Shown here: in pieces, positions 8,775 through 17,303 of the stretch
Layout of the letters: the number at the start of each line of letters is the position of its first letter
Position numbering within the stretch: the first letter of the stretch is position 1
Assembly: GCA_036271555.1 (NCBI GenBank)
Contig: DATBAK010000044.1
Span: forward strand, 1 to 44,855
Direction: 5' to 3'
Length of the DNA stretch: 44,855 nucleotides
Origin: Acidimicrobiia bacterium
GTDB lineage: Bacteria; Actinomycetota; Acidimicrobiia; IMCC26256; PALSA-610
Translations under genes and position numbers: made by a program
Notes under the pieces: generated by a model
The model's database searches: none
Told to the model about the DNA's origin: nothing
What the model saw: the letters and a program-made list of their open reading frames with translations, nothing else

Positions 8775-9242
8775 CTACGTCGGCGTCGGCGTCGGCGCGG
8801 GTGCGTCGGCGATGGGGATGACCGCGCGCACGGAGTCCGGAAGGTTGCCGGCCGCGAGGTCGGCGAGTGTCACCGAGCCGATCACTGCGTGCATGCCGGC
8901 GCGCATCGCGATCCACACGTCGGCGAGCCGTTCCGCGGCGCCGTGGTACGCGAGCTCTTCGAGCGGGACGCGCTGTACCGACGCGAGCGGACCTTCGACC
9001 GCGTTCAGGATCTCGGCGACCGTGATCTCCTCCGCGGGACGCGCGAGTCCGTAGCCGCCCTCCGCGCCGCGCTGCGCGATGACGACTCCGGCGACGCGCA
9101 GCTCGCGCAGGATGTTCTCGAGGAACTCGAGCGGGATGCCCTGCGCGCGTGCAAGCTCTTCGCCCTTCACGAGCCGGCCCGACGCGGCCGCGAGCTCCGC
9201 CGCCGCGCGCACCGCGTAGTCACTCTTCGCCGAGATCTTCAC
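8775..9242 (-). CDS. Rrf2 family regulator lacking Fe-S cysteines (paralogue 2)
   Basis: A 155-residue Rrf2 protein starting VKISAKSDYAVRAAAELA, with winged-helix residues RGAEGGYGLARPAEEITVAEIL and a C-terminus with a PTPTPT tail. Like its neighbour at 7267-7725 it has no cysteine. The GTG at 9242 is chosen because family homology begins exactly there; the frame remains open upstream without homology. It is divergent from the ABC transporter operon, and the palindrome at 9294-9325 lies between them, so it is the best candidate to bind that site and control both sides. Confidence 0.87.
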   Translation of the reverse strand: MKISAKSDYAVRAAAELAAASGRLVKGEELARAQGIPLEFLENILRELRVAGVVIAQRGAEGGYGLARPAEEITVAEILNAVEGPLASVQRVPLEELAYHGAAERLADVWIAMRAGMHAVIGSVTLADLAAGNLPDSVRAVIPIADAPAPTPTPT

Positions 9243-9276
9243 GGTCGTCCCCGCTCTGGGCCCTCGCGGCGGCCGC

Positions 9277-9325
9277 TTGACCGCGCTCCGTCCATACAAT
9301 ATGTTGTCGATCAACATAGTTGTAT
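9277..9325 (+). promoter_or_regulatory. Promoter with large palindromic operator before the ABC transporter operon
   Basis: TTGACC (9277-9282), a 17-nt spacer and TATGTT (9300-9305) form the promoter. The -10 box is the left arm of TATGTTG-TCGAT-CAACATA (9300-9318), which extends outward with ATACAA (9294-9299) and TTGTAT (9320-9325), giving 13-bp arms with one extra base on the right. A dimeric repressor here would cover the -10. The inner half-site recurs before TauE/SafE. Confidence 0.75.
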
Positions 9326-9378
9326 ATCGGCGGCGGGGTCGAGAACAACCCCTCCGGCCCCGGGAGGTCTTGTTCGTC

Positions 9379-10446
9379 ATGTCCACGTCACGAACCCGGA
9401 TGCGGGTACTGATTCCCGTCGTTGCGCTCGCGCTGCTCGCGGCGGCCTGCGGCAGCAGCGGCTCGAAGCAGCCGGCCTCGGACAACACCGGCGGCGGGGG
9501 CGAGAAGGTCACACTCCGACTCGGCTACTTCGGCAACGTCACGCACGCGCCGGCCATGGTCGGGCTGCAGGGCGGCCAGTTCGCCAAGGCGCTCGGCTCG
9601 AACGTCACGCTGAAGACGAGCGTGTTCAGCGCCGGCCCGGCTGCGGTCGAGGCACTGTTCGCCAAGAGCATCGACGCGTCGTTCGTCGGCCCGAACCCGG
9701 CGATCAACGCCTACGCCCAGTCGAAGGGCTCGGCGATCCGCATCGTCGCGGGCACCGCGTCGGGCGGCGCGTTCCTCGTCGTCAACAAGGACATCAAGAG
9801 CGCGGCCGACCTCAAGGGCAAGAAGATCGGATCGCCGTCGCTCGGCAACACCCAGGACGTGTCGCTGCGCTACTGGCTGAAGCAGAAGGGGCTCTCGACC
9901 GACGTCAACGGCGGCGGCGATGTGCACATCGTCCCCGGCCCGGACAACGGCACGGTCGTCACCGAGTTCCAGACCGGCGCGATCGCCGGTGCGTGGATGC
10001 CCGAGCCCTACGCCACGAAGATGGTGCAGGCCGGCGGCCACGTGCTCGTGAACGAAGCCGACCTCTGGCCCGGCGGTAAGTACGTCACGACGCTGCTCAT
10101 CGTGCGCACCGACTTCCTCAAGGCGCACCCCGACGTCGTGACGAGCCTGATCAAGGGCCTCTCGGCGTCGATCGACGAGATCAAGAGCGACCCGTCGACC
10201 GCGGCCGGCCTCGTGTCGAAGGGCATCGAGACCGCGACGTCGAAGCCGATCAAGACGAGCCTCGTCACCGACTCCTTCAAGAGCATCCAGTTCACGCTCG
10301 ACCCGATCGCGTCGAGCCTGCGGAGCGACGTCGACCACGCGGAGGCGCTCGGCATCCTCAAGCAGACCGACCTCACGAGCATCTTCGACCTGACGCTGCT
10401 CAACAAGTTCCTCGCGTCCGAGAACCAACCCGCGGTGTCGTCGTGA
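9379..10446 (+). CDS. NitT/TauT-type ABC substrate-binding lipoprotein
   Basis: A 355-residue periplasmic-type binding protein of the SsuA/TauA/NrtA group. The signal peptide MRVLIPVVALALLAAACGSS ends in a lipobox (LAAAC), so it is anchored outside the membrane. Mature motifs include LGYFGNVTHAP, FVGPNPAINAYAQSKG, DLKGKKIGSP and AGAWMPEPYA. GGGAGG precedes the ATG by 11 nt; an in-frame ATG at 9277 would fall inside the promoter and is unlikely. The stop overlaps the ATPase start (GTGA). Sulfonate or taurine is the favoured substrate because of the TauE/Rrf2 context, but nitrate/bicarbonate-type ligands cannot be excluded. Confidence 0.9.
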   Translation: MSTSRTRMRVLIPVVALALLAAACGSSGSKQPASDNTGGGGEKVTLRLGYFGNVTHAPAMVGLQGGQFAKALGSNVTLKTSVFSAGPAAVEALFAKSIDASFVGPNPAINAYAQSKGSAIRIVAGTASGGAFLVVNKDIKSAADLKGKKIGSPSLGNTQDVSLRYWLKQKGLSTDVNGGGDVHIVPGPDNGTVVTEFQTGAIAGAWMPEPYATKMVQAGGHVLVNEADLWPGGKYVTTLLIVRTDFLKAHPDVVTSLIKGLSASIDEIKSDPSTAAGLVSKGIETATSKPIKTSLVTDSFKSIQFTLDPIASSLRSDVDHAEALGILKQTDLTSIFDLTLLNKFLASENQPAVSS

Positions 10447-11249
10447 GCACGGCCGGCGTCGTCGAGCGTCCGAGCGTGAACGGCGCCGCGCCGCAGGTCG
10501 ACGCGGCGCCGGCCATCCGGATCGACAACGTCTCGAAGGCCTACGGGCACTCGGGCAACGCGGTCGTCGCGCTCGACCGGCTGTCGTTGACGGTCGCGCC
10601 GGGCGAGTTCGTGTGCCTCGTGGGCGCGTCGGGATGTGGCAAGAGCACGCTGCTCAACATCGTCGCCGGTCTCGACTCGCCCACGCAGGGCACCGTGTCG
10701 GTTGCGCTCGGGCGCCCGGCGTTGATGTTCCAGGAATCGGCGCTGTTCCCGTGGCTGTCGGTGCGCAAGAACATCGAGCTCGCGTTGCAGCTGTCGAAGG
10801 TGCCGAAGCGCGAGCGACGGGCCCAGGCCGAGGCGCTGCTCGAGATGGTGCACCTCGGCGGTTTCGCCGACAAGAAGCCGCACGAGCTCTCGGGCGGCAT
10901 GCGCCAGCGCGGCGCGCTCGCCCGCGCGCTCGCGCAGCGGGCGCAGGTGCTCCTGATGGACGAGCCGTTCGGCGCGCTCGACGCGATGACGCGCGACATC
11001 CTCCACGACGAGCTCGACCGGCTCTGGAAGGAGAACGGGCTGTCGGTGCTCTTCGTCACGCACAACGTGCGCGAGGCCGTGCGCCTCGGTGACCGCGTCG
11101 TGCTGCTGTCGAGCCGGCCCGGGCGGGTCGTCGCCGAGTTCGACGTCGACATCGAACGCCCCCGCCGCATCGACGCGGCCGAGATCGCGAACGCCGCCGC
11201 GACCATCACCGACCGCCTGCGCGAAGAGGTGCGCCGTCATGCAGATTGA
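10443..11249 (+). CDS. ABC transporter ATPase, SsuB/TauB type
   Basis: A 268-residue nucleotide-binding subunit. It shows Walker A GASGCGKST, Q-loop MFQESALFPW, signature LSGGMRQRGALARAL, Walker B VLLMDEPFGALD and the switch histidine in FVTHNVREAV. It drives uptake through the permease encoded next. GTG start within GTGA overlap with the binding-protein gene; the 3' end overlaps the permease start by 11 nt, so all three subunits are translated as a unit. Confidence 0.93.
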   Translation: MSTAGVVERPSVNGAAPQVDAAPAIRIDNVSKAYGHSGNAVVALDRLSLTVAPGEFVCLVGASGCGKSTLLNIVAGLDSPTQGTVSVALGRPALMFQESALFPWLSVRKNIELALQLSKVPKRERRAQAEALLEMVHLGGFADKKPHELSGGMRQRGALARALAQRAQVLLMDEPFGALDAMTRDILHDELDRLWKENGLSVLFVTHNVREAVRLGDRVVLLSSRPGRVVAEFDVDIERPRRIDAAEIANAAATITDRLREEVRRHAD

Positions 11250-12114
11250 TCTGCGTCCCGAGACCAAGGGCACGCACCTCGAACGCGAGCTCGCAGGTAT
11301 CGATGCGCTGGAGCTCTCGGTTCCCGCCGCGCCGAATCACGCGAAGGCGATCTGGTCGGGACTGTGGCCGAAGCTGCTCGCCGTCGCGATCTTCCTCGGT
11401 GCGTGGCAGGTCGTGGTGTGGACCCATTGGAAGCCGTCGTACGTGCTCCCGGGTCCGGTGCCGAGCTTCAAGGCGTTCTTCGACAGCCGCACGTTGCTGC
11501 GCCGCGCCGCGACCGACACGCTCGAACGTGGTGTCGTCGGCTTCGCGCTCGCGATCGTGATCGGCACCGTCATCGGGATCGCGACCGCGAGCTCGCGCGT
11601 GCTGCGATCGGGCATCGGCTCGATGATCACCGGCCTGCAGACGATGCCGTCGATCGCGTGGTTCCCGCTCGCGATCGTGCTCTTCGGCCTCAGCAGCTGG
11701 GCGGTGCTGTTCGTCGTGATCCTCGGCGCGGCGCCGTCGATCGCCAACGGTCTGCTCAGCGGTTTCGACAACATCCCGCCGATCCTGCTGCGCGCGGGGC
11801 GCGTGCTCGGCGCGCGCGGCTGGTCGTCGCTACGGCACGTCGTGATCCCCGCGTCGCTGCCGAGCTTCGTCGGCGGACTGAAGCAGGGCTGGTCGTTCGC
11901 GTGGCGCAGCCTGCTCGCAGGTGAGCTCATCGGCGCGGCGCCGGGATCCCACGCGCTCGGTCAGGTGCTCGACGCCAACCGGAACCTCAACGACTACACG
12001 GGCATCATGGCGACGATGATCGCGATCTTCCTCGTCGGCGTGATCCTCGACGCGCTCGTGTTCGGTCAGCTCGACCGCGTCGTGCGCAAGCGCCACGGCC
12101 TCATCGACGCGTAA
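11239..12114 (+). CDS. ABC transporter permease, SsuC/TauC type
   Basis: A 291-residue membrane subunit with about six transmembrane helices after a roughly 35-residue cytoplasmic N-terminus. It contains the binding-protein-dependent permease domain: TDTLERGVVGFALAIVIG, MPSIAWFPLAIVLFGLS, and the EAA-loop-like stretch RVLGARGWSSLRHVVIPASLP that contacts the ATPase. The ATG at 11239 is chosen for homology and coupling. The operon probably ends here, since a family A repeat and a convergent gene follow. Confidence 0.92.
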   Translation: MQIDLRPETKGTHLERELAGIDALELSVPAAPNHAKAIWSGLWPKLLAVAIFLGAWQVVVWTHWKPSYVLPGPVPSFKAFFDSRTLLRRAATDTLERGVVGFALAIVIGTVIGIATASSRVLRSGIGSMITGLQTMPSIAWFPLAIVLFGLSSWAVLFVVILGAAPSIANGLLSGFDNIPPILLRAGRVLGARGWSSLRHVVIPASLPSFVGGLKQGWSFAWRSLLAGELIGAAPGSHALGQVLDANRNLNDYTGIMATMIAIFLVGVILDALVFGQLDRVVRKRHGLIDA

Positions 12115-12119
12115 TTTCG

Positions 12120-12205
12120 GGTCGCGCTCGCTGCGCTCGCCGCTCCTGACGCCTCAGCCTCCAAGTCGGGCCGCGCCGCTCGCTTCGCTCACGCGCTCAG
12201 GCGGG
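12120..12205 (+). repeat. Dispersed GC-rich element, family A copy 2
   Basis: Near-identical to the copy at 6336-6419, with the cores GCTCGCTGCGCTCGC and GCCGCTCGCTTCGCTCAC. It fills the 114-nt space between the convergent permease and cyclophilin genes, where it may serve as a hairpin terminator. ACCTCTGAGGT just after it is a further short palindrome. Confidence 0.78.
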
Positions 12206-12228
12206 AACCTCTGAGGTCGCGTGACCGA

Positions 12229-12705
12229 TCAAGACCGCTCGACCTCTTCGACGACGACGGTCTTCATCGTGTCGCCGACCTCGGTCGCCTGCGCGACCTC
12301 GATGCCGGAGGTGACGTAGCCGAAGAGGCTGTAGAGCTTGTCGAGCTTGCGCTGGCAGTCGTCGATGCAGATGAAGAACTGCGAGCCGTTCGTGTTCGGT
12401 CCCGAGTTCGCCATCGCGACCGCGCCGAGCGTGTACTCGGCCTTCACGGGCTCGTCGGCGAACTTGTAGCCGGGACCACCGCGACCGCTGCCGTCGGGGT
12501 CGCCACCCTGGATGACGAACTCGGGCACGACGCGGTGGAACGTGAGACCGTCGTAGAAGCCCTTCCGCGCGAGGCCGACGAAGTTGTTCACCGTGTTCGC
12601 GGCGAGCGTCGGGTCGAGCTCCATCACGATGACGCCGCGATTCGTGGTGATCGTGACCTTGTAGTTCTTCGAGCCGTCGATCTGGTACTCGGGCTGGTCG
12701 GGCAC
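12229..12705 (-). CDS. Cyclophilin-type peptidyl-prolyl isomerase
   Basis: A 158-residue cyclophilin that speeds cis-trans isomerisation at proline bonds. Motifs include NFVGLARKGFYDGLTFHRVVPEFVIQGGDP, GPGYKFADE, LGAVAMANSGPNTNGSQFFI and GYVTSGIEV; the catalytic arginine is in FHRV. No signal peptide, so it is cytoplasmic. The GTG at 12705 follows GAGGAG by 6 nt, a strong ribosome site; the frame is open further upstream but that part overlaps the preceding gene. It lies 31 nt after the ccmI-like gene on the same strand and is probably co-transcribed with the ccm operon. Confidence 0.92.
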   Translation of the reverse strand: MPDQPEYQIDGSKNYKVTITTNRGVIVMELDPTLAANTVNNFVGLARKGFYDGLTFHRVVPEFVIQGGDPDGSGRGGPGYKFADEPVKAEYTLGAVAMANSGPNTNGSQFFICIDDCQRKLDKLYSLFGYVTSGIEVAQATEVGDTMKTVVVEEVERS

Positions 12706-12736
12706 GCGGATCTCCTCGTTCGGGACGGTCCGGAAC

Positions 12737-13576
12737 TTAACCGGCAGTCGTGGTCGTGGTTGCACCGGCGGGCGCGTTCGCCGCCTGTTGTGCGGCCTGC
12801 AGCTCGGTGCGTACCTCGGATACCTCGGGCCCGTTCGGTGCGAGCTGGATGTACTTCTGCAGCAGCGGGATCGCGCCCCTGGGATCGTTCATGAACCGCG
12901 AATGCACGAGACCATCGAACGCCCACGCGTCCGCGTACTTCGGACCGACGCGGTGCGCGATCGCGAGCTCGTGCAACGACTCCGCGATGACCTGCTGGTG
13001 GTCGCTCGCGTTCGTCACGCCCTCCGAGCTGAGGCCGTAGATCCAGCCGATGTACGTCGGCGGTTCCGGTTGGTTCGGCTCGAGTCGTTCGGCGGCGGTG
13101 TATTGCTTCAGGGCGTCGACGAAATCGGTCGACAGCAGCGATCGCGCGTACTGGATGCGCGCGCTGTAGTCGTTCGGATGGTCGATCGTCGCCTGCTTCA
13201 GCGTCGCCTCGCTCTGTTGTGCGCTGGTCGTCGGCACGCCGCCGGTCACCGTTTGGCCGGGCGTCCGCTGCGAGATCGTGAGACCGAGCACGACCGCGGC
13301 GGCGATGGCGAACGCGACCATCGCGCCGATGATCAGCACGCGGCGACCGGCGGGGACCGACTCCGCCTCGGGCAGCGCATTCACCTGCTCGCCGTCGAGC
13401 GCGCGCAGAACCGCGGCGGCGCGCGCGGTGTAGTCGCCGTGGAGACGCGCGTAGGTCTCGTCGTCGACATTGCCGGCGTCGCGCTCGGCCTCGAGGTCCT
13501 CGAGCGAGCGGATCAGGAACTCGCGACGCGACTCGAGCTCGTCGCGCGCCTCGACGGTGTCGGTGGCGTCGGTCAT
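12737..13576 (-). CDS. ccmI: CcmI-like TPR membrane protein of cytochrome c maturation
   Basis: A 279-residue protein with an N-terminal cytoplasmic helical part (ESRREFLIRSLEDLEAERDAG, as in the N-terminal region of CcmI), one transmembrane segment near residues 80-105, and an extracytoplasmic domain with TPR-like repeats (YSARIQYARSLL, ALKQYTAAERLEP, AIPLLQKYIQLAP). CcmI proteins bind apocytochrome c and hand it to the CcmF/CcmH heme ligation complex. The ATG overlaps the ccmH stop (ATGA). The tail is a low-complexity run of threonines. The symbol follows architecture and operon position. Confidence 0.78.
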   Translation of the reverse strand: MTDATDTVEARDELESRREFLIRSLEDLEAERDAGNVDDETYARLHGDYTARAAAVLRALDGEQVNALPEAESVPAGRRVLIIGAMVAFAIAAAVVLGLTISQRTPGQTVTGGVPTTSAQQSEATLKQATIDHPNDYSARIQYARSLLSTDFVDALKQYTAAERLEPNQPEPPTYIGWIYGLSSEGVTNASDHQQVIAESLHELAIAHRVGPKYADAWAFDGLVHSRFMNDPRGAIPLLQKYIQLAPNGPEVSEVRTELQAAQQAANAPAGATTTTTAG

Positions 13577-14040
13577 GACTGCTCCCGGGCGCGCGCGACG
13601 ACGGCCTCGTCGGCGCCGGTCGCCGCGAGGCGGGGCTGGCGCGACCAGCGCCGCAGCGCGAAGCCGAGGCCGACCGCGCCGAGGAAGAGCACGACGAGCG
13701 GCCCGACCCACACGATGAGGCCGATGCCGTTGCCGTCGGGCGACAGCAGGATGTACTGCGTGTAGTGGTCGACCTCGGCGGCGCGGATCTGCGCGTCGCT
13801 CTCCCCCGCCGTGATGCGACGCTTGATGTCGGAGCGGATCGCGACCGCCGCCGTCGACTGACTGTTCGCGACCGACTCGGACTCACACGTCGGGCAGCGC
13901 AACTCCGACGCGAGGCGCGCGGCGCGCGCCGACGGCGAGTTGCTCGGCCGCGACCGCGCGAACGTGATCGCGAGCACGACGACGACGAGCACCGCGAGCA
14001 CGATCCACGGGCCGAACGTCTTGAGGCGACGCGAGTCCAT
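13573..14040 (-). CDS. ccmH: CcmH-type thiol-disulfide component of heme lyase
   Basis: A 155-residue CcmH/CcmL/NrfF-family protein. An N-terminal transmembrane helix (residues 12-27) is followed by the motif LRCPTCESESVANS with Cys49 and Cys52, matching the family's LRCxxCQNQSIADS, then a three-helix domain and a second transmembrane helix near residues 105-128. It keeps the CXXCH cysteines of apocytochrome c reduced for heme attachment. It lacks the TPR extension found in E. coli CcmH; that part is the next gene (ccmI). It starts 3 nt after ccmG. Confidence 0.93.
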   Translation of the reverse strand: MDSRRLKTFGPWIVLAVLVVVVLAITFARSRPSNSPSARAARLASELRCPTCESESVANSQSTAAVAIRSDIKRRITAGESDAQIRAAEVDHYTQYILLSPDGNGIGLIVWVGPLVVLFLGAVGLGFALRRWSRQPRLAATGADEAVVARAREQS

Positions 14041-14043
14041 TCC

Positions 14044-14595
14044 TCAGACTCGCTGCGCGACGGCGAGCATCTCGTCGAGGTCGGCGACGCTGACCGGTGA
14101 CCGGAACAGCGCACGGACCACACCCTGCGCGTCGACCATGTACGACTCGGGCTGACCGGTCGTACCGAAGTCGATCGACGCCCGCCCCTGCGGGTCGGTG
14201 ACGAAAGTCCACGGGTCGTGGTGCTGCGAGACGTACTGGCGCGCAGCCGACGCGGTGTCGTCGCGCACGATGCCGATCATCTCGAAGTTCGGATCGGCCT
14301 TGTGCTCGGCGTAGAACTGTGCGAGCGCGCTGTGCTCCTGATTGCACGGGATGCACCACGAGTTCCAGAAGTTCACGAGGAAGACCTTGCCTTGCAGACC
14401 GGTCGAGCTCACACGCGCGCTGCTGGTGAGCGAGGGCAGGTCGAACTCGGGCACGGGCTTGTCGAGGAGCTTGCCACCCTTGAACGACGGGTCGTTGTGC
14501 ACCTGACTCGCGAGCAGTACCGCGAACGCGACGAGCATGACGCCGACGCCCAGCGAGATCCACCGCAGCGCGTGCTTCTTCCTCACAGCGCCCAT
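14044..14595 (-). CDS. ccmG: CcmG/ResA-type membrane-anchored thioredoxin
   Basis: A 183-residue TlpA/ResA/CcmG-like protein. A transmembrane anchor (residues 11-30) precedes an extracytoplasmic thioredoxin fold with active site Cys81-Ile-Pro-Cys84 in NFWNSWCIPC and the conserved proline region GQPESYMVD. It supplies reductant to apocytochrome c and CcmH. The ATG falls at the end of a family B repeat, and the short bridging ORF at 14583-14639 overlaps the start. Operon position between ccmF and ccmH fixes the role. Confidence 0.92.
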   Translation of the reverse strand: MGAVRKKHALRWISLGVGVMLVAFAVLLASQVHNDPSFKGGKLLDKPVPEFDLPSLTSSARVSSTGLQGKVFLVNFWNSWCIPCNQEHSALAQFYAEHKADPNFEMIGIVRDDTASAARQYVSQHHDPWTFVTDPQGRASIDFGTTGQPESYMVDAQGVVRALFRSPVSVADLDEMLAVAQRV

Positions 14596-14639
14596 GCGCT
14601 CGCGCCTTCGGCTGCACGAGGAGCCGGTCTCCGGGTCAC
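14583..14639 (-). other. Tiny bridging ORF over a family B repeat between ccmF and ccmG
   Basis: An 18-codon frame whose GTG overlaps the ccmF stop (GTGA) and whose stop lies just inside ccmG. It reads through a short family B repeat and contains AAEGASA, the same peptide core as at 34904 and 43619. It may be translated to couple ccmF and ccmG. Whether the peptide matters is unknown. Confidence 0.35.
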
Positions 14640-16678
14640 GACGTCACGCCTGCGAGGTCGCCGGTGTTCTCGGGCGCCTCCGGCGGCGCGGCGACCGCCT
14701 CGGGCTCGCGCCGCGTCGGGCGGCGGATCGTGCGCTTCTTCATCGGCACGAGCGCGATCGCGGTGCCGAGCCCCATGACGAGGCCACCGATCCAGAGCCA
14801 GATCACGAGCGGATTGACCGCGACTCCGATCGTCACCCGCCCTTCCGACGGGTTCGACACGAGCGTCAGGTAGAGGTCGCGCAGGATGCCGGTGTGCACC
14901 GACGGCGTGCCGATGCCGCCGTCGACGTTCGGGTACGAGGAGATCGCGGGCTCGTACACACCGAGGCTGTGGCCGCCGTCGAAGACCTGCACGCGCGCCG
15001 CGACGGTCGTCTTCTGACCGGTCGCGCTCGTGCTCGAGCCGAGGTACTTCACGCGGTAGCCGGCGACGGTCGCGGTCTCGCCGCGCTGCAGGCTCACCTC
15101 GCGACGGGTCGCGTAACCCGACGAGACGCCGAGCGCGATCGCGATGATCACGACGCCCGCGTGGACGATCAAACCGCCGTAGAGGCGCGGGTTGCTCCGC
15201 ACGGTGTTGACCAGCGCGCGCGGCGGCGCCTCCGCGAACGCCTTGCGGCGCGTGCGCACCGAGAGGAGGAGATTGCGGCCGATCCCCGCGAGCGCGAACG
15301 CGCCGAGACCGAACGACACGATCTGCGCGACGCCGTGCGCGCCGAAGAGCAGCGTGACGATCATCGTCGCCACACCGATGTACGCGGGCACGAGCAGGCG
15401 GCGGCGCAGCACCTCGCCGCTCGTCGCGCGCCACGGCAGCGCGGGCGCGACCGCCATGAGGAACAGCAGCGCGATGCCGATCGGCACGACAAGTCGGTCG
15501 AAGTAGGGCTGCCCGACCGAGAGTTGCCGGTCGGCGATCGCCTCCGCGAGCAGCGGGAACACCGTGCCCATCAGCACGACGAACGCGAAGCCGGTGAAGA
15601 GCAGGTTGTTGGCGAGGAACGCGGCCTCGCGCGACACCGGCGAGTCGATACGGCCGGGCGCGTGCAGCTTGTCGGCGCGCCACGCGATGAGCCCGAGACC
15701 GACGGCGACGACGACGCCGAGGAACCCGAGCAGCGACGGCCCGATGTTCGACTGCGAGAACGCGTGCACCGAGTTGATGACGCCCGAGCGCGTGAGGAAC
15801 GTGCCGAGGATCGTGAGCGAGAACGTCGCGATCACGAGTGAGAGGTTCCAGACTCGCAGCATCCCGCGTCGTTCCTGCACCATGAGCGAGTGGATGAAGG
15901 CGGTCGCCGTCAACCACGGCATGAACGACGCGTTCTCGACCGGGTCCCACGACCAGTAGCCACCCCAACCGAGCACCTCGTAGCTCCACCACGCGCCGAG
16001 CACGATCCCGATCGTGAGGCAGCCCCACGCGATGAGCGTCGAGCGGCGCACGTCGGCGAGCCAGCCCTCACCGAAGCGGCCGGTGACGAGCGCGCCGACC
16101 GCGAACATGAACGGCACGGTCATGCCGACATAGCCCGCGTAGAGGATCGGCGGGTGGAACGCCATGATCACGTTGTTCTGCAGCAGCGGGTTCGGTCCCG
16201 CGCCGTTCGCGGGCACGAGCCCCGACATCACGCGGAACGGGTTCGCAGGCCCGAGCATCAACCCGAAGAAGAAGAGCGCGACGCAGTAGCCGGTGATCGT
16301 GGCCCACGCGACGAGCGGGTCGGTACCGCGCTTGCGGAAGAGGATCGTCACGACGACGAGGTAGGTCGAGAGGATCAGCGACCACAGCAGGATCGACCCC
16401 TCGAGCGCGCCCCACAACGCGGTGATCGTGAACAGCCGTGGCGTCGCGTTGGCGACGTTGTCGGCGACGTACTTGAGCGTGTAGTCGTGGGTGTTGAGCG
16501 CCCACTCCATCACCGCGCACGCAACGACCGACCCACCCGCGATGCCGAACACGTAGCGCCGACCGACCGCGATGAGGCGTGCGCTCTCGGCGCGGATGCC
16601 GGCGACGAGCGTGACGATGCCGAGCAGGCACGACGCACCGCCGACGCTCAGCGCCGCGTAGCCGAGCGACGCCCTCAC
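14636..16678 (-). CDS. ccmF: CcmF heme lyase core subunit
   Basis: A 680-residue polytopic membrane protein of the HemeHandling superfamily. Many transmembrane helices; the tryptophan-rich WWxWD-type motif appears as GGYWSWDPVENASFMPWL near residue 240, with flanking histidines such as HPPILY and TAFIHS. It ligates heme to the CXXCH of apocytochromes on the outer face. The ATG overlaps the ccmE stop (ATGA). The C-terminus carries a large extracytoplasmic domain (residues 500-630) and a final helix. Length is typical of System I CcmF. Confidence 0.95.
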   Translation of the reverse strand: MRASLGYAALSVGGASCLLGIVTLVAGIRAESARLIAVGRRYVFGIAGGSVVACAVMEWALNTHDYTLKYVADNVANATPRLFTITALWGALEGSILLWSLILSTYLVVVTILFRKRGTDPLVAWATITGYCVALFFFGLMLGPANPFRVMSGLVPANGAGPNPLLQNNVIMAFHPPILYAGYVGMTVPFMFAVGALVTGRFGEGWLADVRRSTLIAWGCLTIGIVLGAWWSYEVLGWGGYWSWDPVENASFMPWLTATAFIHSLMVQERRGMLRVWNLSLVIATFSLTILGTFLTRSGVINSVHAFSQSNIGPSLLGFLGVVVAVGLGLIAWRADKLHAPGRIDSPVSREAAFLANNLLFTGFAFVVLMGTVFPLLAEAIADRQLSVGQPYFDRLVVPIGIALLFLMAVAPALPWRATSGEVLRRRLLVPAYIGVATMIVTLLFGAHGVAQIVSFGLGAFALAGIGRNLLLSVRTRRKAFAEAPPRALVNTVRSNPRLYGGLIVHAGVVIIAIALGVSSGYATRREVSLQRGETATVAGYRVKYLGSSTSATGQKTTVAARVQVFDGGHSLGVYEPAISSYPNVDGGIGTPSVHTGILRDLYLTLVSNPSEGRVTIGVAVNPLVIWLWIGGLVMGLGTAIALVPMKKRTIRRPTRREPEAVAAPPEAPENTGDLAGVTS

Positions 16679-17166
16679 GTGGACGCCTGCGCCGGGCAGC
16701 TCTTGTTCTTCGCCTCCGCCGCCTCGTCGGCCGCCTTCTGCTTGGCCGAATACTCGGCGCCGTGGCGGATCAAGAGCTGGTCACCAACGAAGGTCGTGCC
16801 GCTCCAGTGCCCGTCGACGACGACGGGCGCACAGTCCTTGAACAGCGCCGGCGGGCTGCCGTCGAGGTCGACCTGCGCGTGCGCAGCGCCATCGAACATC
16901 ACGAACCGCACGCCGGTGTCGCCGAGCTTCTTGATCGTCCCGCGCTGCACCTGCCCGGCCATACGGAAGGTCTTCGTGCCCTCCTGCGAGCGGTGCGCGA
17001 CCGCGTAGCCAACCGGGCGCAGATACACGATGTTCGACGCGAGTCCGCCGATGAGCAGCCACGCGACGATCGCGACGCACACGACCGTGGCGACGACGTA
17101 GCGGGCGCGGACCGTGCGGCGCGGTTTCGGCGCGACGACCTGCGGGTCGTCGTCGGTGAGCGTCAT
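16675..17166 (-). CDS. ccmE: CcmE heme chaperone
   Basis: A 163-residue heme chaperone that holds heme covalently outside the membrane before passing it to CcmF. One transmembrane helix (residues 22-47) precedes an OB-fold beta domain. The heme-binding histidine is His135, in HGAEY, which fits the HxxxY motif with Tyr139; the CxxxY variant of some archaea and sulfate reducers is not present. Starts and stops overlap the neighbours as ATGA. Confidence 0.93.
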   Translation of the reverse strand: MTLTDDDPQVVAPKPRRTVRARYVVATVVCVAIVAWLLIGGLASNIVYLRPVGYAVAHRSQEGTKTFRMAGQVQRGTIKKLGDTGVRFVMFDGAAHAQVDLDGSPPALFKDCAPVVVDGHWSGTTFVGDQLLIRHGAEYSAKQKAADEAAEAKNKSCPAQAST

Positions 17167-17303
17167 CCGTGTCCCGCGCCCTCGGTGGGCTCGACCGTCC
17201 GCCGCGCGCGCCGCAGCCGCGTGAGCAACCAGGCCGCGTACCCACCGACGACGGCGGCCGTGAGCCCGTATCCCGCGCCGACGTAGCCCCAGTAGTTCGG
17301 CAT
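17163..17303 (-). CDS. ccmD: CcmD small heme-export subunit
   Basis: A 46-residue membrane peptide starting [18 protein letters not shown], with one transmembrane helix (about residues 5-28) followed by a basic LLTRLRRARR stretch. Size, Tyr-rich start and position between ccmC and ccmE match CcmD, which links CcmC-heme-CcmE to the CcmAB release ATPase. ATGA overlaps at both ends. Confidence 0.88.
   Translation of the reverse strand: MPNYWGYVGAGYGLTAAVVGGYAAWLLTRLRRARRTVEPTEGAGHG

Noticed and set aside
7267-9242. IscR or NsrR identity for the Rrf2 proteins
   Set aside because: Both lack every cysteine, so the cluster ligands of those regulators are missing.
14537-15841. Long plus-strand frame (434 codons) opposite ccmF
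   Set aside because: Composition is Arg/Asp/His-rich shadow of a GC-rich gene, and the minus strand has a clear CcmF.
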